A DNA stretch of 64,000 nucleotides, taken from contig NZ_FNJO01000004.1 of assembly GCF_900104095.1 (NCBI RefSeq), positions 124,001 through 188,000 on the forward strand, in the 5' to 3' direction. This DNA is from Ralstonia sp. 25mfcol4.1 (GTDB lineage Bacteria > Pseudomonadota > Gammaproteobacteria > Burkholderiales > Burkholderiaceae). The position numbers were made by a program, and so were the translations under genes. The notes under the pieces were generated by a model, which was given only the letters and a program-made list of their open reading frames with translations, was not told the DNA's origin and did not search any database. Numbering within the stretch: the first letter of the stretch is position 1; each line of letters starts with the position of its first letter. Of this stretch, positions 1-10,070 are shown piece by piece.

Positions 1-464
1 TGGCCTACGAGATCCACCAGCACTACCAGGCCGCCGGGCGCAATGACGATGCACTGAAGGTGGGCGTGGCCTACCAGCTGTTCAAGGGCACGCGCATTTC
101 GGCGCTCTACGAACACCTGCACTACCGCACCGACACCGGCGACCTGCAGCGCAACGGCTACTATGCGTCGCTGGTGCAGCAGCTGGGCCCGGGCAGCGTG
201 CGGGTGGGCTTCGCGCTGGCCGCCAACGGCACGGGGTCATCCACCGATACGATCGGCTTCTTCCGCAGCGGCCCGGAGACCGGCGCGACGCAGTTCACGG
301 TCGGCTACGACTATCCGCTGTCCAAACGCACGGCGCTGTTCGTCTTCTACAGCCGCATCAACAACAAGAAGAACGCGATCTACGACTTCGCCATCAACGA
401 GCTGGGCGTCAGCGCCGGGGCCGACCCGCAGACGTTCGCCCTGGGCATGCGGCACAACTTCTGA
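1..464 (+). CDS. Outer-membrane porin, C-terminal part (5' end outside window)
   Basis: This is the last ~154 codons of a porin; the reading frame is open from base 3 and the start lies to the left of the window. The visible part is an alternation of aromatic and small residues typical of amphipathic beta strands (AYQLFKGTRISALYEHLHY, then FTVGYDYPLSKRTALFVFYS). It ends in FALGMRHNF, and a C-terminal phenylalanine is the usual beta-barrel assembly signal of Gram-negative porins. The pattern fits the Burkholderiales Porin_4/OmpC-like family, which forms trimeric general-diffusion channels. Substrate preference cannot be read from the fragment. A strong hairpin follows 41 bp after the stop. Confidence 0.85.
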   Translation, partial: AYEIHQHYQAAGRNDDALKVGVAYQLFKGTRISALYEHLHYRTDTGDLQRNGYYASLVQQLGPGSVRVGFALAANGTGSSTDTIGFFRSGPETGATQFTVGYDYPLSKRTALFVFYSRINNKKNAIYDFAINELGVSAGADPQTFALGMRHNF

Positions 465-493
465 GGCCCGATGCCACGCACGGGGCGTAACTA

Positions 494-505
494 ATACCTT
501 GGTAT
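494..505. promoter_or_regulatory. Short perfect inverted repeat ATACC-TT-GGTAT
   Basis: A 12-bp inverted repeat sits directly beside the porin 3' hairpin, about 200 bp before the response regulator start. It may be an operator half-pair. The binding protein is unknown. Confidence 0.25.
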
Positions 506-537
506 GGGTCCGCTCCGATTCGTGGCGGAGCGGGCCC
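506..537 (+). terminator. Hairpin after the porin gene
   Basis: GGGTCCGCTCCG (506-517) pairs with CGGAGCGGGCCC (526-537) over 12 bp with one G-U pair and an 8-nt loop. It lies 42 bp past the porin stop. There is no clear U-tract, so it may be a 3'-end stabilising hairpin or a non-canonical terminator. Confidence 0.45.
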
Positions 538-707
538 GAAGCGAATATCCTTGTCGGTTTCCGCGCGGACCATGGTTGCTGCGCCGGCTTCCGCTGTCGG
601 CGGAACACCGGCAATACCACCGTATGATGTTGAGCATGGCCCGGCGGGATTATGCTGTGCGCAAGCGGTGGCCCCTGTCACCGCTCCAGACTTCTCAAGG
701 ATTCCGT

Positions 708-1088
708 GTGACTGCCACCCCCGTGATTGCCATTGTCGACGACGACGCTTCCGTCCGGCATGCCATGGGCAGACTGGTGCGCTCGCTGGACATGACCGCG
801 GAACTCTACGGCGGCGGCGCCGAACTGCTGGCATCCGCATCGATCGCCGGCATCCACTGCGTGATCACCGACGTGCAGATGCCCGGGATGAATGGCTTTG
901 CCCTGTGCGAGGCGCTGCGCGCCCGGGGGCACCGGATGCCCGTCATCTTCATGACGGCCTTCGCACAGGAAGGCTACGAACAGCGCGCCCGCGACGCCGG
1001 CGCGGCCTGTTTCCTGAACAAGCCCTTCCAGGATACGGATATCATCGACTGCATCGAGAACGCGCTGCAGATCCGCCCCGGAAACTAG
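708..1088 (+). CDS. Single-domain response regulator (CheY/FixJ-N-like receiver)
   Basis: A 126-residue receiver domain with no output domain. The conserved acidic pair is in VDDDASVR near residues 10-14, the phospho-acceptor Asp is in ITDVQMPGMNG near residue 54, the switch Thr is in FMTAF, and the conserved Lys is in NKPF near residue 105. I chose a GTG start at 708 because AAGGA lies 6-7 bp upstream and the receiver fold begins at once; longer in-frame starts add unrelated sequence. It lies 39 bp before the giant sensor kinase gene, in the same direction, so it is probably the phosphate acceptor of that kinase. Lacking a DNA-binding domain, it must act through a protein partner or as a phosphate shuttle. 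Confidence 0.85.
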   Translation: MTATPVIAIVDDDASVRHAMGRLVRSLDMTAELYGGGAELLASASIAGIHCVITDVQMPGMNGFALCEALRARGHRMPVIFMTAFAQEGYEQRARDAGAACFLNKPFQDTDIIDCIENALQIRPGN

Positions 1089-1127
1089 GCCCACTCCCAG
1101 GTCTCCTTTTTTCTCCGGCGCCGCCCC

Positions 1128-4100
1128 ATGACGACCGACGAATCCAGCCTGCCGAATCACCTCCGGAACGGCCCGCAAGACGCCCTTTCCCTGTCGGAAT
1201 ACCGCTTCGAGCCCTGCCTGCAGGACGGCATCGTGGCACTCTCGCGCGGCGTGCATGCCCGCACCGGCAGCACGCTGATGCTGGCACATGCGGCGTCCCC
1301 GCGCGCGGAGCCCGATGCCGCGCGGCGCATCGAGACCGAATTCGCATTGCGCGGACTGCTGCGCACCGAATGGGCGCTGGTGCCGCGCACCCTCGCGCGC
1401 TACCGCCAGGGCGTGGCGGCCGTCTACGACGACCACGCCGGCACGCCGGTATCCTCCCTGGCAGGACAGCGACTGCCCGTGGCGCAGGTGCTGTCGATCG
1501 CGCTGGGGGCCAGCGCGGCGCTGAAGGCAGTACACGAGTGCGGCCTCGTGCATCGGGCCATCACGCCGTGCAGCCTGTTCGTCGATGACGCCGGGCGCTG
1601 CCGGATCGGCCGGTTCGGCTTTGCCATCCACGCCTCGCAGCCCGACGCCGACCGCCCCGCTGTGACGACGCTGGCGGGCGAAGCCCCGGCGTACATGTCG
1701 CCGGAGCATACCGGCCGTACCCGGCATGCCATCGACGCACGCAGCGATCTCTACGCGCTGGGGGTCATCCTCTATCAGTTGCTGACCGGGCAATTGCCGT
1801 TCGGCGTCAGGAATCCGGACGACCTTGGCGAGTGGATTCACGGCCACGTCGCTGGCACGGCGCTGCCGCCCGATGCCATCGCGCCCGACGTGCCACCCAT
1901 GCTCTCGCGAATCGTGCTCAAGCTGCTGGAAAAGAGCCCGTCGCGCCGCTACCAGACCGCAGCCGGACTGCACGCCGACCTGACCCGGTGCGTCGACGCA
2001 TGGCGTTCACATGGCCATATCGAACCGTTCGAAGCCGGCGAGCGCGACATCTCCGCCGATCTGGCGTTGCCGGACAGCCTGTATGAGCGCGACCTCGAAC
2101 TTGCCGCCCTAGCCGACGCTTTTGCCGGCGTGCAGGCCAGTGGCACACCGGCCGTGGCAGCGCTCACCGGCCCATCGGGGGTTGGCAAGAGCACACTGAC
2201 GCAGGCCTTCCTCCAGACCATTCAGGCGCGGCGCGCGTGTTGCGCGGTCGGCAAGGCGGACCCGTTTCGCGAGGCTGTGCCCTACGCCGTCCTGGCCGAT
2301 GCCTTCCGCACGCTGGTTCATCAAATCCTCGGCCTGCCCGAAGAGGCGGTACGGATGTGGCAACGGCGGCTGGCGCAGGGCCTCGGCAACTACGGCCAGG
2401 TTGCCGCCCGCATCGCGCCGGCCTTGCGACTGCTGGTCGACGACTTTCCGGCGCCGCCCGCCGCGCAAGGCGCCGATGCGGATGTGCACGTCGGCATCGC
2501 GATGCGCCAGCTGGTGCAGGCTTTTGCGCAGCCGGACCTGCCCTTCGTGCTGCTGATCGACGATATCCAGTGGCTCGACCAGCCGTCGGTGCAGCTTCTG
2601 GCGCGGCTGGCCGACGCCTCGACGCCGCTGCCCCTGCTGCTGGTCTGCACCGCGCGCGCCGCTGATGCGTTGCCGCTGGCCGCGCTGCGCCTGCAGGCGG
2701 CGGTGCGGGACATCCCCGTGGCCAACCTGTCGGTGGCATCGGTCGCCACGTTGCTTGCCGAGGCCCTGCGCATGCCCGGGCCGGCCGTGCAGACGCTGGC
2801 ACAGCGCGTCCACGCCAAGACGCTGGGCAACCCGTTCTTTGTCAGGCAGTTCCTGCGGACGCTGGCCGACGAACGGCTGATCACCTGCTCGCCCCAGGGC
2901 GACAGCTGGCAATTCGACCTGGAGGCCATCGAGCAGCGCAGCTACACCGACAACGTGGCCGAACTGAGCCTCCAGCGGCTGCACCCGCTGCCGGCGGAAA
3001 CGCGCGACTGCCTGCGCGGCATGGCGTGCCTGGGCAGCCAATCGCCCGTCGCGCTGCTGTGCGACATCTTCGACCTGTCCGAGCGCGCACTGCATGCCCG
3101 GCTTGCGCCCGCGCGCGCCGCAGGGCTGCTGATGCTGGCCCAGCAGGCGTACTTCTTCACGCATGACCGCATCCAGGAAGCTGCGCTCGACGGCATCGAC
3201 GCTGCCGCACGCGCCCGGCTGAGCCTGCGAGCGGGACGCCTGCTCGCGCAATCGACCCGGCACGATGGGCGCGACGACCTGCTGTTCCGTGCCGCAGACC
3301 TGCTGATGCATGGGGAGGCGCAGGAGACGTCGATCGACGACGCCCGCGCCATCGCCACGCTGTTCCTGGACGCCGCGCGGCGCGCCCGCAGCACGGCCGC
3401 CTACGCCGCCGCGCTGCATTACATCGACAGCGGCCTGCGTCGCGCGTGCGGGCCGGGCGTGCCGTCTGCTGCCGCCGACGGGCTCGTCTTCTCGCTGCTG
3501 GAGGAACAGGCCCATTGCTGGTTCCTGCAAGGCCGGCTTGACGAGGCGCTCGCGCTGGCCGCCGAACTGCTCAAACGGCCAGCCGGCCCGTTGCGGCAGG
3601 CCGGCGTGTACCGGTTGAAGATCGAAATGCACACGCGGCGGTCCGAAAACGCATTGGCGGTGCAGCAGGCCATCGAGGGACTGCATGGCTTTGGCATCGA
3701 CCTGCCGCCGCATCCGTCCAACGACCTGTGCGATGCCCTGTACGCCGAAATCCGGCCACAGCTCGATGCCACGCGGCTCGACGCCCTGCTTGCCCTGCCG
3801 GATGTGGCCGACGCCCGTATCGACGCCGCCATGGGCCTGCTGTCGGCACTGCAGATTCCGGCCAGCTTCACGGACCCGAACCTGGCGTTCGCCACGCTGT
3901 GCCAGATGATGCGGCTGACGCTGGCGCATGGCATGAGCGCATCCGCCACCGCGTCGCTGGGCTGGCTCGGCGTACTGGTTTGCCATCGCTATGGCGCGTA
4001 CCACGACGGCTTTCGCTACGGCGAACTGGCCCGGCGGCTGACCACGCGTCATGGCTATGCCGCGCACGAGGCGCGCACCCTGTTGCCGCTGGACCAGCTC

Positions 4101-6683
4101 AGCGTGTGGACCCAGCCGCTGTCCTATTCCATCGAGTGCGCGCGGGCCGGCTTTGCCGCGGGGGTGGCGCACGGCGACATCACCACGGCCTGCTATGCGT
4201 GCTGTCACGTCGTGGCCGTCATGCTGTCGCGTGGCGATGCGCTCGACGATGTCGAAGCCGAGATTTCGCGCGGCCTGCAGTTCGTGCGCGCCGCCCGGTT
4301 CGGTGACGTGGAGGCCATCCTGCTGCTGCAGCAACGGTTTGTCGACGGGCTGCGCACGCTCGCGTGGCAGGCCACCGGCGTGCCGAAGGCTCAGGAACCC
4401 GCGGAGGAACGTCTCAGCACATTCGAATTCTGGCAGGCCGTGTATCGGTCGAACGTCCTGCTGATGGCCGGCCACGCGGATGCGGCCGCGCAATGTCTCG
4501 ACCACGCGGCCACGTTCGCATGGTCGGCGCCTGCCCATATCCATCAGCTCGACTTCCACCTGACGCGTGCACTGACGCTTGCCGCCCAGCTCGATGCAGC
4601 GCCGGCCGCGCCCGATACGGCGGCCTGGCAGATGCTGCGTGCCGATGCCCGGAAGCTGCGCGACTGGGCACGAGCCAACCCGTTGACTTTCGCCGACAAG
4701 GCGCTGCTGGTGGAAGCCGAGCTGGCCCGGCTGGAAGGCGACGCACTGACCGCCATGTCGCGCTACGAACAGTCCATCGCCCATGCCACCGCGCACGGGT
4801 TCGTGCAGATCGCGGCCATGGCACACGAGCGCGCAGCACGGCTCGGCGCAGCACATGGGCTGGCATCGACGGCCGCCGCACATCGTCGCCATGCGCGCGA
4901 CGCGTACCTGCGCTGGGGCGCCTTCGGCAAGGCACGGCAACTGGAAACCGACCATCCGGAGATCGTGGATGCCACACCGCTGCGTACCTGGCATCTGGGC
5001 ACCAGCGCGCAGACGCTCGATGCCGAGAGCGTGATCAAGGCATCCCGGGCGCTGAGCGAGGAAATCCGTCTCGACCGCCTGATCGACAAGCTGATGACGA
5101 TCGTGCTCGAATACGCGGGCGCTCAACGCGGCCTGCTGATCCGCATGCGGCCCGAAGGGCCGGTCGTCGAGGCCAGCGCGGACACCACCGCCGAAGGCAT
5201 CCGTGTGCATGTCACGCAAGACCCGGCCACCGCCAGCGCGCTGCCCATCACCATGCTCCATACGGCCGTGCGTACAGGACAGGCCGCCATGGCCGGCACG
5301 TCGGTCGGCGCCAACCCGTTTGCGATCGACCCGTACTTCGGTCGGCCCGGCAACCCGGCGGACATGGCGGACATCTCCGCGCTATGCATTCCGATGCTGC
5401 GCCACAACGAGGTCATCGGCGCGCTCTATCTTGAAAACCGTCTGGTGCGCGATGCCTTTACGCTGGACCGCACCCGTGTGCTCGAACTGATTGCCTCGCA
5501 GGCGGCCATCTCGCTGCGCACGGCACGACTTTACGACGACCTGCTGGCCGAAAACGAACGCCGCCAGCAGGTGGAGCGCGAACTGCGCGCCAGCGAGGCA
5601 TCGCTGGCCATGGGCGAAAGCGTCAGCCACACGGGCAGCTGGCGCTGGGACCTGAAGCGCGACCGCTTCACGGGCTCGGACGAACTGCGCCGCATCTATG
5701 AACTCGACCCCGACCAGCACGACCTGCCGTTCGAGGTCTTCCTGTCGCGCATGCACCCCGAGGACCGCGAGATGGTGCGGCACGTCACCGAGACCCATGT
5801 CGCGCGGCAAGCCACCATCCGCGTGGAGCATCGCATCGTGCGGGCCGATGGATCGATCCGCTACCTGGCCGCCATTGGCAAGCCGTTGCCGGGCGACGAT
5901 GGCGAACTGAACTATGTGGGCACGGTGACGGACGTCACCGCGCGACGCCAGGCCGAAGACGCGCTGCGCAGCGCCCAGGCCGACCTGGCCCGCGTAGCGC
6001 GCGCCACCACGGTGGGCCAGCTGACCGCGTCGATCGCGCATGAGGTGAACCAGCCGCTGATGTCGATCGTGTCGAATGCCGGCGCCAGCCTGCGCTGGCT
6101 GGCACGCCCCACGCCCGACATCGCCAATGCGCGCGAAGGGCTGGAGGCGATCCGCAGCGAGGGCCAGCGCGCCGGCGACATGATCCGCAGCCTGCAGGCG
6201 CTGACGCGCAACGCCGCGCCGGTGCTGGCCCAGGTGGACATCCACCAGGCCATCCGCCATATCCTGGCAATTTCGCGCAACGAGATCGAGCGGCGGCAGA
6301 TCGCGCTCAAACTGTCGCTCGATGCCGAACCCGCGCATGCGTTTGGCGACGATATCCAGTTGCAGCAGGTGATCCTGAACCTGGTGGTCAACGCCATCGA
6401 CGCCATGGGCGAGATCCACGACAGGCCCCGCGTGCTGCACCTGGCCACGCGCCTGGTCGATGCTCAGTTGCTGGAAGTCAGCGTGGCCGACACCGGCACC
6501 GGCATCGGCCCGGACCTCGCCGAGCAGGTGTTCGAGCCGTTCTACACCACCAAGGTCAACGGCATGGGGATGGGGCTGGCCATCTGCAAGTCGATTGTCG
6601 AAGCGCACCGCGGCCAGTTGCGCGCCGAGGCGCTGGCGCCGCATGGCAGCCGCTTTGCCTTCTCGATTCCGCGCCAGCAGTAG
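1128..6683 (+). CDS. Giant fusion: pseudokinase - AAA/TPR - GAF - PAS - histidine kinase
   Basis: An 1851-residue cytoplasmic sensor. Order: serine/threonine kinase-like fold (about 20-300), AAA-type ATPase with Walker A GPSGVGKST (~347) and Walker B LLIDDIQW (~477), a long helical TPR-like region (~650-1290), GAF (~1300-1470), PAS (~1495-1605), HisKA with H-box SIAHEVNQP (~1637), and HATPase with NAIDAMG, DTGTGIG and GMGMGLAI. The kinase fold has lost key residues: the HRD loop reads HRAITP and the DFG position reads RFG, so it is probably a pseudokinase. The activation-segment remnant AYMSPEHTGR is kept. The histidine kinase half looks intact. Family members are described as trifunctional serine/threonine kinase/ATP-binding/sensor histidine kinase proteins. 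Signal unknown; a metabolite bound by GAF or PAS is plausible. The receiver gene just upstream is the likely partner. Confidence 0.9.
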   Translation: MTTDESSLPNHLRNGPQDALSLSEYRFEPCLQDGIVALSRGVHARTGSTLMLAHAASPRAEPDAARRIETEFALRGLLRTEWALVPRTLARYRQGVAAVYDDHAGTPVSSLAGQRLPVAQVLSIALGASAALKAVHECGLVHRAITPCSLFVDDAGRCRIGRFGFAIHASQPDADRPAVTTLAGEAPAYMSPEHTGRTRHAIDARSDLYALGVILYQLLTGQLPFGVRNPDDLGEWIHGHVAGTALPPDAIAPDVPPMLSRIVLKLLEKSPSRRYQTAAGLHADLTRCVDAWRSHGHIEPFEAGERDISADLALPDSLYERDLELAALADAFAGVQASGTPAVAALTGPSGVGKSTLTQAFLQTIQARRACCAVGKADPFREAVPYAVLADAFRTLVHQILGLPEEAVRMWQRRLAQGLGNYGQVAARIAPALRLLVDDFPAPPAAQGADADVHVGIAMRQLVQAFAQPDLPFVLLIDDIQWLDQPSVQLLARLADASTPLPLLLVCTARAADALPLAALRLQAAVRDIPVANLSVASVATLLAEALRMPGPAVQTLAQRVHAKTLGNPFFVRQFLRTLADERLITCSPQGDSWQFDLEAIEQRSYTDNVAELSLQRLHPLPAETRDCLRGMACLGSQSPVALLCDIFDLSERALHARLAPARAAGLLMLAQQAYFFTHDRIQEAALDGIDAAARARLSLRAGRLLAQSTRHDGRDDLLFRAADLLMHGEAQETSIDDARAIATLFLDAARRARSTAAYAAALHYIDSGLRRACGPGVPSAAADGLVFSLLEEQAHCWFLQGRLDEALALAAELLKRPAGPLRQAGVYRLKIEMHTRRSENALAVQQAIEGLHGFGIDLPPHPSNDLCDALYAEIRPQLDATRLDALLALPDVADARIDAAMGLLSALQIPASFTDPNLAFATLCQMMRLTLAHGMSASATASLGWLGVLVCHRYGAYHDGFRYGELARRLTTRHGYAAHEARTLLPLDQLSVWTQPLSYSIECARAGFAAGVAHGDITTACYACCHVVAVMLSRGDALDDVEAEISRGLQFVRAARFGDVEAILLLQQRFVDGLRTLAWQATGVPKAQEPAEERLSTFEFWQAVYRSNVLLMAGHADAAAQCLDHAATFAWSAPAHIHQLDFHLTRALTLAAQLDAAPAAPDTAAWQMLRADARKLRDWARANPLTFADKALLVEAELARLEGDALTAMSRYEQSIAHATAHGFVQIAAMAHERAARLGAAHGLASTAAAHRRHARDAYLRWGAFGKARQLETDHPEIVDATPLRTWHLGTSAQTLDAESVIKASRALSEEIRLDRLIDKLMTIVLEYAGAQRGLLIRMRPEGPVVEASADTTAEGIRVHVTQDPATASALPITMLHTAVRTGQAAMAGTSVGANPFAIDPYFGRPGNPADMADISALCIPMLRHNEVIGALYLENRLVRDAFTLDRTRVLELIASQAAISLRTARLYDDLLAENERRQQVERELRASEASLAMGESVSHTGSWRWDLKRDRFTGSDELRRIYELDPDQHDLPFEVFLSRMHPEDREMVRHVTETHVARQATIRVEHRIVRADGSIRYLAAIGKPLPGDDGELNYVGTVTDVTARRQAEDALRSAQADLARVARATTVGQLTASIAHEVNQPLMSIVSNAGASLRWLARPTPDIANAREGLEAIRSEGQRAGDMIRSLQALTRNAAPVLAQVDIHQAIRHILAISRNEIERRQIALKLSLDAEPAHAFGDDIQLQQVILNLVVNAIDAMGEIHDRPRVLHLATRLVDAQLLEVSVADTGTGIGPDLAEQVFEPFYTTKVNGMGMGLAICKSIVEAHRGQLRAEALAPHGSRFAFSIPRQQ

Positions 6684-6851
6684 CCCCGCCGCCACGATCG
6701 GTAGCGCGGCGGCGCCAGCCGCGCACCGTGCGAATCCAAAAGTGCGCCCACCGGAACACAAGGCTGGCGGATCGGCCCGACGTAGGCTAGGTTGAATCTT
6801 TCCCTGCCTGGCTTATCCGACAGGCATCCCTTCCCGGACAAGGAGCACAGC

Positions 6852-8585
6852 ATGGCCACGGAAAATGCAGCCGATCTGATCACCTCGGTGCTGCACGGCG
6901 CCGGCGTTCGCCGCATCTTTGGCGTCGTCGGCGACAGCCTCAACGGACTGACCGAATCGCTGCGCCAGCGCGGCGACATCGACTGGATTCACACCCGGCA
7001 CGAGGAAACCGCCGCCTTCGCGGCCGGCGCGGAAGCCCACCTGACCGGCAACCTTGCCGTGTGCGCCGGCAGCTGCGGGCCGGGCAACCTGCACCTGATC
7101 AACGGTCTGTTCGACTGCCATCGCTCGCGCGTCCCGGTGCTGGCGATTGCCGCCCACATTCCAAGCACCGAGATCGGCCGCAACTATTTCCAGGAAACCC
7201 ACCCCGAACAGCTGTTCCGCGAATGCAGCCACTACTGCGAGCTGGTGTCCAGCGTGGAGCAGCTGCCCGGCGTGCTGGAAACCGCGATTCGCGCCGCCGT
7301 GGGGCGTCGTGGCGTGGCGGTCATCGTCATTCCGGGTGACGTGGCGCTGCGGGCCGTTGCGACGGCGGCGATATCCGCACCGGCGTCGATGGCGCTGCCG
7401 GCGCCCGTGGTGGTGCCCGATGCAGCGTCGCTGGACGCGCTGGCCGAACTGCTGCGTGGCGGCCACCGCACCACGCTGCTGTGCGGGCGCGGTTGCGCCG
7501 GTGCGCACGACCAGGTGGTACGGCTGGCCGAGACACTGAAGGCGCCAGTGGTCCACGCGCTGGGCGGCAAGGAATACATCGAATACGACAATCCCTACGA
7601 CGTGGGCATGACCGGGCTGATCGGCTTCAGCTCGGGCTACCACGCCATGCAGAACTGCGACACGCTGGTCATGCTGGGCACCGACTTTCCGTATCGGCAG
7701 TTCTATCCCGAAGGGGCCCGCGTGGTGCAGATCGACGTACGGCCGGAGAATCTCGGGCGTCGCACGCGGCTGGACCTCGGGCTCGTAGGCGATGTGGCCG
7801 CCACGCTCGACGCGCTGCAGCCGCGCCTGACCCCGCAGGCCGATACCGCCTTCCTCGATGCAAGCGTGCGCCACTACCGCGACGCCCGCAAGCAGCTGGA
7901 CGACCTTGCCACCGGCGACAGCGGCCGGCGTCCCATCCATCCGCAATACCTGGCCCGGCTGCTCAGCGAGCAGGCCGCCGACGATGCGATCTTCACGTTC
8001 GACGTGGGCACGCCCACCATCTGGGCCGCGCGCTACCTGCGCATGAACGGCCGGCGCCGGCTGATCGGATCGCTGGCGCACGGGTCGATGGCCAACGCGC
8101 TGCCGCAGGCCATCGGCGCGCAGGCCGCCTTCCCGGACAGACAGGTCGTGAGCCTGTCCGGCGACGGCGGCTTTGCCATGCTGATGGGCGACTTCCTCAC
8201 GCTCGTGCAGCAGGGGCTGCCGGTCAAGGTGGTGATCTTCAACAACAGCGTGCTGGGCTTCGTGGCGCTGGAAATGAAGGCATCGGGCTTTCTGGAGAGC
8301 GGCACCGCCCTGCAGAATCCGGATTTCGCCGCCATGGCGCGCGCGGTGGGCGTGCACGCGCAGCGCGTGGAAGACCCCCTGCTATTGCCCGACGCCATTG
8401 CGTCGATGCTGGCGCACGATGGACCGGCCCTGCTCGACGTAGTGACGAACACCCAGGAGCTGGCCATGCCGCCCGCGCTGAAGGCGGAACAGGTCAAGGG
8501 TTTCAGCCTGTGGGCACTGAAGGCCGTCATGAACGGCCGTGCCGACGAACTGGTCGAACTGGCCAAAACCAACCTGCTGCGCTAG
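6852..8585 (+). CDS. poxB: Pyruvate dehydrogenase (quinone), thiamine-pyrophosphate enzyme
   Basis: A 577-residue TPP enzyme, close to the ~572 residues of E. coli PoxB. The N-terminal PYR domain carries the catalytic Glu in RHEETAAF (~51). The central domain includes GCAGAHDQ and the FAD/ADP-binding-like region. The C-terminal PP domain has the cofactor motif [12 protein letters not shown]...NN (~435-465). The family oxidises pyruvate to acetate and CO2 and passes electrons to ubiquinone at the membrane. The start at 6852 has AAGGAGCA seven bases upstream; an ATG 60 bp earlier lacks one. The gene is alone, between the sensor kinase and the cytochrome c operon. Other TPP oxidases such as acetolactate synthase are less likely because of the PoxB-like [11 protein letters not shown] and HIPSTEIG motifs. 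Confidence 0.85.
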   Translation: MATENAADLITSVLHGAGVRRIFGVVGDSLNGLTESLRQRGDIDWIHTRHEETAAFAAGAEAHLTGNLAVCAGSCGPGNLHLINGLFDCHRSRVPVLAIAAHIPSTEIGRNYFQETHPEQLFRECSHYCELVSSVEQLPGVLETAIRAAVGRRGVAVIVIPGDVALRAVATAAISAPASMALPAPVVVPDAASLDALAELLRGGHRTTLLCGRGCAGAHDQVVRLAETLKAPVVHALGGKEYIEYDNPYDVGMTGLIGFSSGYHAMQNCDTLVMLGTDFPYRQFYPEGARVVQIDVRPENLGRRTRLDLGLVGDVAATLDALQPRLTPQADTAFLDASVRHYRDARKQLDDLATGDSGRRPIHPQYLARLLSEQAADDAIFTFDVGTPTIWAARYLRMNGRRRLIGSLAHGSMANALPQAIGAQAAFPDRQVVSLSGDGGFAMLMGDFLTLVQQGLPVKVVIFNNSVLGFVALEMKASGFLESGTALQNPDFAAMARAVGVHAQRVEDPLLLPDAIASMLAHDGPALLDVVTNTQELAMPPALKAEQVKGFSLWALKAVMNGRADELVELAKTNLLR

Positions 8586-8617
8586 GCGCGCACCGCCGCG
8601 CCTGGCGCTGGCTGACT

Positions 8618-8640
8618 CCCCCCGCCCACACGGCGGGGGG
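8618..8640 (+). terminator. Hairpin after poxB
   Basis: CCCCCCGCC pairs exactly with GGCGGGGGG across a 5-nt loop, 33 bp after the poxB stop. It has no U-tract, so it is a possible rather than certain terminator. Confidence 0.45.
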
Positions 8641-8792
8641 GCGCCGGCCATCCCGCCCGCCACCACACACCTGCCGGCTCCCATCTCATACCTTCGTTTA
8701 GCGCGTCAACGACCACGCGCCAATTGAAGCCAACCTCCCCTGACTTCTACGATGCCTGTCAACAAGACACAGGAATCCACGGGAGCCCCCAG

Positions 8793-10070
8793 ATGCCGTT
8801 GCCACGCCGATGGTTATCCATCCTTCTCATTGCCGCCATGCTGGCCGTCGCACTGGCCGCGTACCTGATGTGGGAGCCGGCCATCGCCCCGGTGGCGCCG
8901 CCAGCTCCGGCATCGTTCGACCGGCAACGCGTGCTGCGCGGCGCCCAGGTGGTGGCGCAGGGCGATTGCGCGGTATGCCACACGGCGAAGGGCGGCAAGC
9001 CGTTTGCGGGCGGCCTGCCGCTGGCCACGCCGTTCGGCACGATCTACTCCACCAACATCACGCCCGACCCCGAGACGGGCATCGGCAACTGGTCGCCCGA
9101 GGCATTCACGCGTGCCATGCGCCGTGGTATCGCCCGCGATGGACATCAGCTCTATCCGGCCTTTCCGTATATCCACTTCACGCGCATGTCGGACGACGAC
9201 ATCGCGGCGGCTTACGCGTACCTGATGCGGCGCGATCCTGTGCAGGCCCGCACGCCGGCCAACGCCCTGGTGTTCCCGCTGAACTTCCGCCCGCTGGTGG
9301 CGTTCTGGAACGTGCTGTTCCTGCGGCCCGGCCCGCAGGCGCCCGACACCTCGCGCAGCGCGCAATGGAACCGCGGACGATACCTGGTTGACGGCCCCGG
9401 CCACTGTGCCGCGTGCCACACGCCGCTGAACCTGATCGGCGGGGAGAAATGGAGCCAGGCGTTCGAAGGCGGCGTGATCGACGGCTGGGAGGCACCGTCG
9501 CTGGCCGCGCTGGCGCATGGCCCCGTGCCGTGGACGGCGCCCGAACTGGTGACCTACCTGCGCACCGGCGTCTCGTCGGCGCACGGCGCCGCGGCAGGGC
9601 CGATGCTGCCCGTGACGCGGGAACTGGGAACCGTGCCGCAGGCCGATGCCGAAGCCATCGCCGCCTATCTGCTGGACCTGCGCAAACCCGCCCCCCGGCA
9701 GGCCAGTGCCGGCAACGCACCCGTCGATACGCAGGCCGTCCAGCGTGGGCAGGTGCTGTTTGCCGGCGCGTGTGCGTCGTGCCACGGCGATCGGTCGCCG
9801 ATGCAGCGGTTCGGCGACCGGCCCAGCCTGGCCACCAGCAGCGCCATCCATGCCGCCACGCCGCGCAACACCATCCAGATGATCCTGCAAGGCGTGCCAT
9901 GGGAAGGCGAGGACGCCCTGCATTTCATGCCCGCGTTCCACCAGGCCCTGGACGATCGCCAGATCGCCGACCTGGCCGTCTATCTGCGGGCCACCTATTC
10001 CCGCCTGCCGCCGTGGAACGGCGTTGCGCAGGCCGTTACCGATATCCGCAAGGGAGACGCCCCGCAATGA
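8793..10070 (+). CDS. Membrane-anchored triheme cytochrome c subunit of a Mo oxidoreductase
   Basis: 425 residues: a short positive start (MPLPRRW), one membrane helix (about 8-27), then three haem c sites, CAVCH (~59), CAACH (~204) and CASCH (~325). This three-cytochrome layout matches the electron-transfer subunit of membrane-bound alcohol/aldehyde dehydrogenases and of periplasmic Mo hydroxylases in proteobacteria. It would carry electrons from the 2Fe-2S subunit to ubiquinone or an oxidase on the periplasmic side. The start at 8793 has GGGAG seven bases upstream and gives a clean anchor; an ATG at 8724 would add 23 unrelated residues. Its stop overlaps the next start in an ATGA, which shows translational coupling. 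Confidence 0.88.
   Translation: MPLPRRWLSILLIAAMLAVALAAYLMWEPAIAPVAPPAPASFDRQRVLRGAQVVAQGDCAVCHTAKGGKPFAGGLPLATPFGTIYSTNITPDPETGIGNWSPEAFTRAMRRGIARDGHQLYPAFPYIHFTRMSDDDIAAAYAYLMRRDPVQARTPANALVFPLNFRPLVAFWNVLFLRPGPQAPDTSRSAQWNRGRYLVDGPGHCAACHTPLNLIGGEKWSQAFEGGVIDGWEAPSLAALAHGPVPWTAPELVTYLRTGVSSAHGAAAGPMLPVTRELGTVPQADAEAIAAYLLDLRKPAPRQASAGNAPVDTQAVQRGQVLFAGACASCHGDRSPMQRFGDRPSLATSSAIHAATPRNTIQMILQGVPWEGEDALHFMPAFHQALDDRQIADLAVYLRATYSRLPPWNGVAQAVTDIRKGDAPQ

Noticed and set aside
2109..5261. Very long open frame on the minus strand inside the first giant kinase gene
   Set aside because: It is a GC-rich mirror frame: the plus-strand protein has full family motifs, while this one reads as Arg/Gly/Gln-rich noise with no domain.
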